A stretch of 64,000 nt of DNA from CANKHA01 sp963750965 (GTDB lineage: Bacteria; Pseudomonadota; Alphaproteobacteria; Rhizobiales; Xanthobacteraceae), in the NCBI GenBank assembly GCA_963750965.1, contig CAVVSK010000022.1, positions 62,001-126,000 on the forward strand. The letters run 5' to 3'. A model generated the notes under the pieces. That model had not been told where the DNA came from, ran no database searches, and saw only the letters and a program-made list of their open reading frames with translations. Made by a program: the position numbers and the translations under genes. Below, one piece after another: positions 9,523 through 16,376 of this stretch; position 1 is the stretch's first letter, and each line of letters starts with the position of its first letter.

Positions 9523-10002
9523 ATGGGCGAGATGCACCCGGTATCGACAAGGGCCACCATCCTGGTCGTTGAAGACGAAGCTCTAATAGCCGAAATGGTC
9601 GCCGAAGCGCTGCAAGAGCAGGGCTTCCATGTGTTCGTGGCATCGAACGGGGCCGACGCGTTGCGCTATGTCGAATCTGGAGGGGCGGTCGATGCGCTGT
9701 TTACCGATATGCACTTGCCGGGGGGTATGAACGGTTCAGAACTGGCAAGCCGCGTGCGCTCGCTCCGGCCGGAGATGCCGGTCGTCTATGCGTCCGGACG
9801 GTGGCATCCGACCGATCGCGAGCAATTGGTGCCATGCTCGGCGTTCCTGCCGAAGCCTTACGACCCTCGCGACGTCGGCGCCCTGCTGATGCGACTTGTC
9901 GCATCGCACCGGAAAGGAGCGATGCCGTCTTCTTCACCTCCCGTGGAGAGAGGTCGTGAGCGAAGCGGCCGGGTGACGCGTACGGCCTATCGGCAGATCT
10001 GA
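9523..10002 (+). CDS. Stand-alone CheY-like response regulator receiver protein
   Basis: 159 residues with a single receiver domain and no output domain. The acidic pair is in VVEDE (about residues 16-18), the phospho-acceptor is Asp62 in LFTDMHLPGG, and Lys111 lies in FLPKPYD. The switch position reads YASG, so Ser/Ala replaces the usual Thr. A strong ribosome site (aaggagg, 9512-9518) supports ATG 9523. The last 30 residues (from SSSPPVERGRERSGRV) are basic and disordered. No histidine kinase is adjacent. Such single-domain regulators are common in this order and act through protein contacts; the partner is unknown. It is transcribed against accC, with 71 bases between the stops. Confidence 0.9.
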   Translation: MGEMHPVSTRATILVVEDEALIAEMVAEALQEQGFHVFVASNGADALRYVESGGAVDALFTDMHLPGGMNGSELASRVRSLRPEMPVVYASGRWHPTDREQLVPCSAFLPKPYDPRDVGALLMRLVASHRKGAMPSSSPPVERGRERSGRVTRTAYRQI

Positions 10003-10073
10003 CGCCTCACCGGAGTGGGCCGAGATTGCCGGCAATACTGATGCAACTCGCCCGGGCCCGTGCGTAACCGCCG

Positions 10074-11426
10074 TTACTCTTCCATCCCGCCGCCCGCGAG
10101 GAACTGCTCGAGCCAGTGAATGTGGTAATCGCCGTCGATAATAGCGGGCTCCCGCACCAGCGCGCGGAACAGCGGCAGCGTGGTCTCGATCCCATCCACC
10201 ACCAATTCGTCCAGCGCGCGCTTGAGCCGCATCAGACATTCCGGCCTGGTCTTGCCGTGTACGATCAGCTTGCCCACGAGGGAATCGTAATAAGGCGGGA
10301 TGCTATAGCCTTGGTAGACTGCCGAATCGATGCGCACGCCAAGCCCGCCCGGCGCGTGATAGTGCAGAATTTTTCCGGGCGAGGGACGGAAGGAGATCGG
10401 GTTTTCCGCATTGATGCGGCATTCGATCGAGTGACCGTGGAATTTCACATCATTTTGCGTCAACGGGAGCTCGCCGCCGGCCGCCACGCGGATCTGCTCC
10501 AGCACCAGATCGATGTCCGTGATCATCTCGGTTACCGGATGTTCGACCTGAATGCGGGTATTCATTTCGATGAAATAGAACTGGCCGTCCTCGTAGAGAA
10601 ATTCGACCGTGCCGACGCCGAGATAATTCAGTTCGCGCATGGCAGCGGCGACAGTTTCCCCGATCGCATCGCGCGCGACCACGTTTAGGGCGGGCGAGGG
10701 GCCTTCCTCCCACACCTTCTGATGCCTGCGCTGCAGCGAGCAGTCACGCTCGCCCAGATGGATGGCGTTGCCGCGGCCATCGCCCAGCACCTGAATCTCG
10801 ATGTGACGCGGCTTCTGCAGATATTTTTCCAGATAGACGGCGTCATCCCCGAAAGCAGCTTGCGCCTCGGAACGCGCGGTGGAGAGAGCGGTGGAAAGCT
10901 CGGCTTCGCTAGGGGCCACTTTCATGCCGCGTCCGCCGCCGCCGGCCGCAGCCTTCACTAATATCGGGAATCCGATCCGGCGGCCGATGGCGAGCGCCTC
11001 GCTGTCGGTCCCCACGCCGCCCTCAGAGCCGGGCACCACCGGGATGCCGAGCCGATCGGCGGTGCGTTTGGCCTCGATCTTGTCGCCCATCAGGCGGATG
11101 TGCTCGGGCTTTGGCCCGATGAAATGCACTTTGTGCTCACCGAGGATTTCGGCAAAGCGCGCGTTTTCCGACAGGAACCCATAGCCGGGGTGCACGGCGT
11201 CAGCGCCGGTGATTTCGGCCGCCGCCAGCAATGCAGGAATATTGAGGTAGCTGTCGCGCGCCGGCGGCGGCCCGATGCAAACGCTCTCGTCGGCAAGCCG
11301 TACATGCATCGCGTCGGCATCAGCGGTGGAATGCACCGCCACGGTGGCGACGCCCAACTCCTTGCAGGCACGCAACACACGCAAGGCGATTTCGCCACGG
11401 TTGGCGATCAGAATTTTGTCGAACAT
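10074..11426 (-). CDS. accC: Acetyl-CoA carboxylase, biotin carboxylase subunit
   Basis: 450 residues, full family length. It carboxylates biotin on AccB using ATP and bicarbonate, the first half-reaction of malonyl-CoA synthesis. Start MFDKILIANRGEIALRVLRA. Landmarks: GYGFLSENA, the ATP-grasp glycine loop KAAAGGGGRGMKV, EKYLQKPRHIEIQVLGDG, the catalytic loop FIEMNTRIQVEHPVTEMITD, and GHSIECRINAE. It follows accB with a 39-base gap in the aroQ-accB-accC order. The C-terminal HWLEQFLAGGGMEE is intact. Confidence 0.98.
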   Translation of the reverse strand: MFDKILIANRGEIALRVLRACKELGVATVAVHSTADADAMHVRLADESVCIGPPPARDSYLNIPALLAAAEITGADAVHPGYGFLSENARFAEILGEHKVHFIGPKPEHIRLMGDKIEAKRTADRLGIPVVPGSEGGVGTDSEALAIGRRIGFPILVKAAAGGGGRGMKVAPSEAELSTALSTARSEAQAAFGDDAVYLEKYLQKPRHIEIQVLGDGRGNAIHLGERDCSLQRRHQKVWEEGPSPALNVVARDAIGETVAAAMRELNYLGVGTVEFLYEDGQFYFIEMNTRIQVEHPVTEMITDIDLVLEQIRVAAGGELPLTQNDVKFHGHSIECRINAENPISFRPSPGKILHYHAPGGLGVRIDSAVYQGYSIPPYYDSLVGKLIVHGKTRPECLMRLKRALDELVVDGIETTLPLFRALVREPAIIDGDYHIHWLEQFLAGGGMEE

Positions 11427-11465
11427 TTCAGAACCGCCTGCCTGAGCGGGCCGCGACGGGCGCTG

Positions 11466-11954
11466 TCATTCGATGATCATCAGCGGTTCGCCGAATTCTA
11501 CCGGCCGGCCGTCCTCGATCAGTATCTGCTTCACGGTACCGGCGCGCGGCGCCGGGATCTGGTTCATTGTCTTCATCGCCTCGACGATCAGCAGGGTCTG
11601 GCCGGCCAGCACCTTGCTGCCGACCTCGACAAAGGGACGGGCGCCCGGCTCGGCCGCGAGATAGGCGGTGCCCACCATGGGCGATGCGACGACGCCGGGA
11701 TGTTTGGCGGGATCGGGTGCCGCCGCGGAGGTGATGCCGGGGGAAGCCACAGTGGGCGCGCCCGACATTGGCGCCTTCGGCGCCGCTGGGGTGAACTGGC
11801 TGCCGCGCACGACACGCACGCGCAACCCGGACTGTTCGATCTCGATTTCACTCAGGCCGGTCTCTTCCAGCAGCGCGGAGAGTTCGCGGATCAGATCCTT
11901 GTCCACGGCAGACTTACTTTCAGAAGCGGATTTTTCCTTCGGCTTGGAGGCCAC
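11466..11954 (-). CDS. accB: Acetyl-CoA carboxylase biotin carboxyl carrier protein
   Basis: 162 residues. It carries biotin between AccC and the AccAD carboxyltransferase. It has an N-terminal region (DKDLIRELSALLEETGLSEI), an Ala/Pro-rich linker (about residues 55-85), then a biotinyl domain with the attachment site EAMKTMN; the more usual sequence is EAMKLMN, a mild variation. It ends FGEPLMIIE. The gene starts three bases after the aroQ stop, implying coupling. Confidence 0.97.
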   Translation of the reverse strand: MASKPKEKSASESKSAVDKDLIRELSALLEETGLSEIEIEQSGLRVRVVRGSQFTPAAPKAPMSGAPTVASPGITSAAAPDPAKHPGVVASPMVGTAYLAAEPGARPFVEVGSKVLAGQTLLIVEAMKTMNQIPAPRAGTVKQILIEDGRPVEFGEPLMIIE

Positions 11955-11957
11955 GGT

Positions 11958-12413
11958 TCAACTCTTTTTCTTGGCACCGTTGATGGCGGCGAGACCGACG
12001 ATCGCGAGCGCGTAGCCGTCGATCCCAAAACCGCAAAGGCTCGCCTTGGCAGCCATGGCGACGAAGGAATGATGACGAAAACTTTCTCGCGCATGAATAT
12101 TGGTGATGTGTACTTCGATCACCGGCGTATTCGCCGCCAGGAGCGCGTCGTGAATCGATACCGATGAATGAGAATAACCGGCGGCGTTGATGATAATACC
12201 GGCAGCCTTTTTGCCGCGCGCCTCGTGTATCCAGTCAATAAGCTCGCCTTCGCGGTTCGACTGGCGAAATTCGATGGTGAAGCCGTGCGTCTGGGCGGCC
12301 TTGCGGCACAGAGCCTCCACATCCTTCAGCGTCGCGCGCCCATACTTCTCCGGCTCTCGTGTGCCGAGCAGGTTCAGATTGGGGCCGTTGAGGATGTAGA
12401 TGGTTTTCGCCAT
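11958..12413 (-). CDS. aroQ: Type II 3-dehydroquinate dehydratase
   Basis: 151 residues, the compact dodecameric type II enzyme converting 3-dehydroquinate to 3-dehydroshikimate in the shikimate pathway. N-terminus MAKTIYILNGPNLNLLGTRE. The catalytic Tyr lies in EKYGRATL, Arg in RQSNREGELIDWI, and the active-site His and Arg in EVHITNIHARESFRHHS. The substrate loop reads IINAAGYSHSSVSIHDAL, a common variant of the INPAAYTHTS form. It heads the aroQ-accB-accC run, separated from the upstream DsbA-like gene by 149 bases that may hold the promoter. Confidence 0.97.
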   Translation of the reverse strand: MAKTIYILNGPNLNLLGTREPEKYGRATLKDVEALCRKAAQTHGFTIEFRQSNREGELIDWIHEARGKKAAGIIINAAGYSHSSVSIHDALLAANTPVIEVHITNIHARESFRHHSFVAMAAKASLCGFGIDGYALAIVGLAAINGAKKKS

Positions 12414-12562
12414 GACTGATTATCGGCAATTTCGGCGCGGGAACAGGAATAACAGGCGCGCAAGCCGTGCTTTTATAAGTGGCTGCGCGCGCAAGGGGAA
12501 GCCGGAGCGGAACGAACCGGGTCCATTTATCGATAAAGTCGCTGGCGGTCTGTTGCTGCAGC

Positions 12563-13330
12563 TCAACAGGTGGCTTTTCCGCACCGGGCGGCGTTGACCT
12601 TCTGCTGCAGATTCGCCAGCCCGACCGCGCCGATCACGACTTCCGAACCAACCACGTAGCTCGGCGTGCCGCTCAGGCCCAGCGCGTCGGCAAGCTTAAA
12701 GCTTTCTTCGAGTGTCGCCTTCGGCTCGTCACTGGCCGCGTCCTTTTCCAGCCGGCTCATGTCGAAGCCGGCTTCCTTGGCGGCCGACAGCGCCTGCGCC
12801 CGGCCGATGGAGCCCCGGCTGCCGAGCAGCCTCTGATGAAAGTCGAGGTATTTTTTGCCAGTCGAATCCTGCATGCGCGCTGCGACAGAAACCCGCGCGG
12901 CCTCGATCGAGGCTTCGCCGAGCACCGGGAATTCCTTCAGCACGACTTTAAGCTTCGAGTCGCTTTTCATCAGTTCAAGCATATCGGAGAGCGCGCGTTT
13001 GCAGTAGCCGCAGTTGTAATCGAAGAACTCGACCATCGTGACGTCCCCCTTTGGGTTGCCGAGCACGACCTGTCGCTTGGAATTGAATAGCGCCTCCGCG
13101 TGATCCCTCACCGCGCTCTGATGCTTGGCGGCCTCGGCGGCGGCCTGGCGCTTCTCCAATTCGATATAGGCTTCCTGCAGCACCTCGGGGTTCTTGACGA
13201 GATAATCCTTTACGATGCGTTCGATCTCCTTGCGCTGGTCAGGAGAGATAGTCTGGGCGCCAGCCGGCAGCAAAAGCACTGCGAAAAGAAGGGCCGTGGT
13301 GGCGGCGGAAAAACGCAGGAGCGATGTCAT
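12563..13330 (-). CDS. DsbA-family thiol:disulfide oxidoreductase
   Basis: 255 residues. Signal peptide MTSLLRFSAATTALLFAVLL to about residue 25 (LPAGAQT). A helical N-terminal region (QRKEIERIVKDYLVKNPEVL) is followed by a thioredoxin fold with the CGYC active site in VEFFDYNCGYCKRALSDM and the cis-Pro loop in GTPSYVVGSEVVIG. The N-terminal dimerisation-like segment and overall form resemble the Com1/DsbA-like group of alphaproteobacteria. It should oxidise or isomerise disulfides in periplasmic proteins. It is 19 bases downstream of the M48 protease gene, so the two are probably co-transcribed and both serve envelope protein quality control. Confidence 0.93.
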   Translation of the reverse strand: MTSLLRFSAATTALLFAVLLLPAGAQTISPDQRKEIERIVKDYLVKNPEVLQEAYIELEKRQAAAEAAKHQSAVRDHAEALFNSKRQVVLGNPKGDVTMVEFFDYNCGYCKRALSDMLELMKSDSKLKVVLKEFPVLGEASIEAARVSVAARMQDSTGKKYLDFHQRLLGSRGSIGRAQALSAAKEAGFDMSRLEKDAASDEPKATLEESFKLADALGLSGTPSYVVGSEVVIGAVGLANLQQKVNAARCGKATC

Positions 13331-13349
13331 CAGCGGGTCCTTCTCGGAG

Positions 13350-14744
13350 TCAATTGACTTTGGCTTGCGAAGAAATGATGTCGTCGGCCTTTACCCAACC
13401 CGGGCTGCCGACCGGAAAGCGGGTCTTTGCGCGGGTGGCAAGATCGCGGGCGGTGCGCGCATCTCCGCGCATCACCGCCGCTAAGGCGGAAGCGAGGTCC
13501 GCCTCAGCAAGGTCACCCTTGCGGCCGAAGGCCATCGCCAGCTGGGTATAGGCATCGGGGCTTTCCGGCTCCTTGGCGAGCGCGCCGCGCAGCAGCGTCA
13601 CCGCTTCCTCCGCATATTTGCTCTCTTTGGAAGCAATCAGCGCTTGCGCCAGCATGATCTGAATCAACGCTGGATTGGGCGCGATTTTCGCTGCATGCCG
13701 CAGGGGCGCAATAGCGGCGGCTGGCTGGCCGCTTTCCAGAAGTGCCTGACCCTTGAGCTCATAGAAATAAGGGTTGTTGGGCTGCGCCTGGATCAGGCTA
13801 TCAATCTGGGCCAAGGCGCCGCGCAGATCCGAATGACGATAAGCTGATATGGCGCGAGCATAGCGCGCCGCCAGACTGGTGTCGCTGGCAGGATAGCGGC
13901 GCGCCACCGTGTCCGGTCGGTCGATGAAGCCGGAGATCTTTGCGCGCATAAGGTCATGGCGCAGTTGCAAATCGGCGGGGTCTTTCTTGTCCCAAAATGG
14001 GCTCGCCTTGGCGAGTTCACCCAGCGCGGCCACGCGGTCGGCCGGCATCGGATGCGATTGCAAATATGGATCGGCGAAGCGTGCTGCGAATAGCAGCTCA
14101 TCCGCCAGCCGCTTGAAGGTGTCGTGCATGCCCTTGGGCGATTGATTGGTCGCGTTGAGTAATTTAACGCCCGCGCGGTCGGCCTGTTCTTCATGCGCGC
14201 GCAGATAGGCGAGCAAGGAACGGCGGATCATTTCCTGCGGTGCGGTCACCGCAGCCGCGCCGACATTCGCGGCGTTGGCGCTGCCGCTTTGGGAAGCGGC
14301 CACGACCGCACCGAGGCCCAGGACCATGGCTATGATCGATTGGGTCGAGGCCGACCTCAACTGCTCGCGCAGTTTGGAAAGGTGACCGCCGGCGAGATGC
14401 CCGGTCTCATGCGCCAGAACGCCAATAACCTCGTTCGGCGTCGTCGCCTCGCTTAGCGTCCCAGTATTGATGAAGATGCGGCGGCCATCGGCAACGAAGG
14501 CGTTAAAGGCGCGTTCATTGATAACGACGATGCGGATATTCTGCTGCGCCAATCCGGCGGCGCGCAGGACCGGCGCGCTGTAGTCGCGCAACAGCTGCTC
14601 GATTTCCGCGTCCCGGATGAGCGGCGCGCCCTGTGCCTGCGCAGCCGCAGGCATTGCGGCAAGCGTTGTCACTGCCAATGCCGCGAGCCGGGAAGCTGGC
14701 GTCGTGCGCTGTCCCTTGCTAGTTTTTTCCGCCAAGCTCATCAC
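13350..14744 (-). CDS. Periplasmic M48-family metalloprotease with TPR repeats (BepA-like)
   Basis: 464 residues. A signal peptide ends near AAAQAQGAP (about residue 39). The M48 zinc site is HETGH (in VIGVLAHETGHLAGGHLSKL), with the third ligand Glu in AHEEQADRAG. The C-terminal half has TPR-like helices (YRHSDLRGALAQIDSLIQAQ, NPYFYELKGQALLESGQPAA, AYTQLAMAFGRKGDLAEADL). This layout matches BepA/YfgC, which degrades or chaperones misassembled outer-membrane proteins. The start could be either Met of MMSLAEK. The upstream 344-base spacer carries a REP-like palindrome. Confidence 0.95.
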   Translation of the reverse strand: MMSLAEKTSKGQRTTPASRLAALAVTTLAAMPAAAQAQGAPLIRDAEIEQLLRDYSAPVLRAAGLAQQNIRIVVINERAFNAFVADGRRIFINTGTLSEATTPNEVIGVLAHETGHLAGGHLSKLREQLRSASTQSIIAMVLGLGAVVAASQSGSANAANVGAAAVTAPQEMIRRSLLAYLRAHEEQADRAGVKLLNATNQSPKGMHDTFKRLADELLFAARFADPYLQSHPMPADRVAALGELAKASPFWDKKDPADLQLRHDLMRAKISGFIDRPDTVARRYPASDTSLAARYARAISAYRHSDLRGALAQIDSLIQAQPNNPYFYELKGQALLESGQPAAAIAPLRHAAKIAPNPALIQIMLAQALIASKESKYAEEAVTLLRGALAKEPESPDAYTQLAMAFGRKGDLAEADLASALAAVMRGDARTARDLATRAKTRFPVGSPGWVKADDIISSQAKVN

Positions 14745-15088
14745 TTCACGATCTCAAACTGTGCCACGCGCGCAACGAGCAAAGGGGAAACCAATTGCGA
14801 CGCAATCGAGCTTGCGCAGATTGCGTATACTTATCCGCGGTTCGCGCGCTACCTTAAAAATGGCGCATGACCTTACCCGAAACCTGGTTTTCGGGATCAT
14901 GCGCCCGCACGCTAGGGATGTGAGCCACAGCGGTCAACAGATGTCCCGGAACACCCTGAATCTCACGCTAATCGGCCTTAAACACCCCGCCGCGGCAGCT
15001 CAGCGCCCCGTCGCAGGGAAGCGGTGGAATGCGGCAACAGCGGGGCGGTGCACGCCCGCCGCCGGCGCAGCAATGAAGCCTCGGCGCC
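14745..15088. other. Divergent promoter spacer between the M48 protease and an aminotransferase gene
   Basis: 344 bases with no gene. It must contain promoters for both divergent genes. The only structure I recognise is the 42-base palindromic repeat at 14863-14904. Confidence 0.7.
14863..14904. repeat. REP-like palindrome of the Bradyrhizobium-type gcatgatc family
   Basis: Outer arms gcgcatga (14863-14870) and tcatgcgc (14897-14904) are perfect. Inner arms cccgaaacc and ggttttcggg pair with one bulge. The word pattern (catga...cgaaaacc/ggttttcggatcatgc) resembles short dispersed palindromes common in Bradyrhizobium and Rhodopseudomonas intergenic DNA. A related copy lies at 45218-45257. Confidence 0.75.
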
Positions 15089-16267
15089 ATGCTTGAAAAG
15101 GCCAAACGCCTGATTTCGCCGTCGCTGCGCAGCAACGTGCCGCCCTTCATCGTTATGGATGTGATGGCGGCGGCGGCTCGCATCGAGGCCGCGGGCGGCC
15201 GTGTCATTCATATGGAAGTGGGGCAGCCGGCGGCTTCCGCACCGTCAACCGCTTTGGCTGCGGCGCGCGCTGCCTTGTCGGGAAGCTACCTGGGTTATAC
15301 GGAGGCGCTTGGTATTCCCTCGCTGCGCCGGCGCATTGCGGGGCACTATGCCGAGCAATACGGTTTCTCGGTCGATCCAGCCCGAATCGTCGTAACCACC
15401 GGATCGTCAGGCGGATTCATCCTCGCGTTCCTGGCCATGTTCGAGGCCGGCGATCGCATCGCGCTCGCCAACCCCGGCTATCCGCCGTACCGGCACATCC
15501 TGTCCGCGCTCGGCTGCGAACCGGTGCTAATCCAGACCTCGGCAGAAACGCGCTGGGCGATTCCGTCGGAGGCGCTGCTTGCCGAACACCGGCGCAAGCC
15601 GCTCAAAGGCCTCGTGATTGCAAGCCCCGCCAATCCGACCGGCACCATGATGGAAGCCGCGGCGCTGCGCGCCCTGATCGAAGTAGCGGAGGCCGAAAGC
15701 ATCCGCGTGATCTCCGATGAGATTTATCACGGCCTCGACTATGCATTGCCGGCAGAGACCGCGGCGCGGCTTTCACCCAACACGGTCGTGGTGAATTCCT
15801 TTTCCAAATATTTTTGCATGACCGGCTGGCGTGTCGGCTGGCTGGTGGCACCGGAAGTCCTGGTACGTCCGATTGAGCGCCTGCAGCAGAATCTGGCGAT
15901 CTCGGTACCGACGCTATCGCAGATCGCGGCGGAAGCTGCTTTCGACGGGCGCGACGAAATGGAGGCCGTCAAACACGGCTACGAGGAGAACCGGCGCATT
16001 CTGCTGGAGGCTCTGCCCAAAATCGGGCTCGATCGTTTCCTGCCGGTGGACGGCGCCTTCTATCTCTATGCCGACGTTTCACGCTTCACGAATGACAGCA
16101 TCGATTTCGCCAAGCGCATGCTGGAGCAGGCGGGCGTGGCGGCGACGCCGGGGCTCGATTTCGATCCGCTGCATGGCAAGGAATTCTTGCGCTTTTCCTA
16201 CGCGGGCTCCGCCGCCGATATGCGCGAGGGGGTGGCGCGGATCGGTGAGTGGATCGTGCGAAAGTAA
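15089..16267 (+). CDS. Pyridoxal-phosphate-dependent class I/II aminotransferase
   Basis: 392 residues, fold-type I. PLP-binding features: GSSGGFILAFLAMFEAGD, ASPANPTGTM (Asn of the NPTG motif), SDEIYHGLDY, and the Schiff-base Lys in VVNSFSKYFCMTGWRVGW. An Arg for substrate carboxylate is in EFLRFSYAG. Substrate not determinable from sequence; the family includes aspartate, alanine and aromatic aminotransferases. Start ATG 15089 (MLEKAKRLISPSLRSNVPPF). It converges on rne, with a palindromic element between them. Confidence 0.92.
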   Translation: MLEKAKRLISPSLRSNVPPFIVMDVMAAAARIEAAGGRVIHMEVGQPAASAPSTALAAARAALSGSYLGYTEALGIPSLRRRIAGHYAEQYGFSVDPARIVVTTGSSGGFILAFLAMFEAGDRIALANPGYPPYRHILSALGCEPVLIQTSAETRWAIPSEALLAEHRRKPLKGLVIASPANPTGTMMEAAALRALIEVAEAESIRVISDEIYHGLDYALPAETAARLSPNTVVVNSFSKYFCMTGWRVGWLVAPEVLVRPIERLQQNLAISVPTLSQIAAEAAFDGRDEMEAVKHGYEENRRILLEALPKIGLDRFLPVDGAFYLYADVSRFTNDSIDFAKRMLEQAGVAATPGLDFDPLHGKEFLRFSYAGSAADMREGVARIGEWIVRK

Positions 16268-16288
16268 AAGCAAGTCGCGAAGCTCTCT

Positions 16289-16364
16289 TTCGTCATGCCT
16301 GGGCTCGACCGGGCATCCATGTTTTGAGAAAGCTGGCTCGCCGGAATAAGTCCGGCGATGACGA
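16289..16364. repeat. Dispersed palindromic element / bidirectional terminator-like structure
   Basis: It is bounded by cgtcatgcc near 16290 and cgatgacg near 16362. It contains two hairpins, tgcctgg/ccgggca around 16296-16314 and the perfect gccgga-ataag-tccggc at 16340-16356. The wording (cgtcatgcc-ggc-...-cgggcatcca) is that of short palindromic repeats frequent in Hyphomicrobiales spacers. It sits between the convergent aminotransferase and rne genes, where it could end both transcripts. Confidence 0.7.
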
Positions 16365-16376
16365 TAGCGACGCCGT

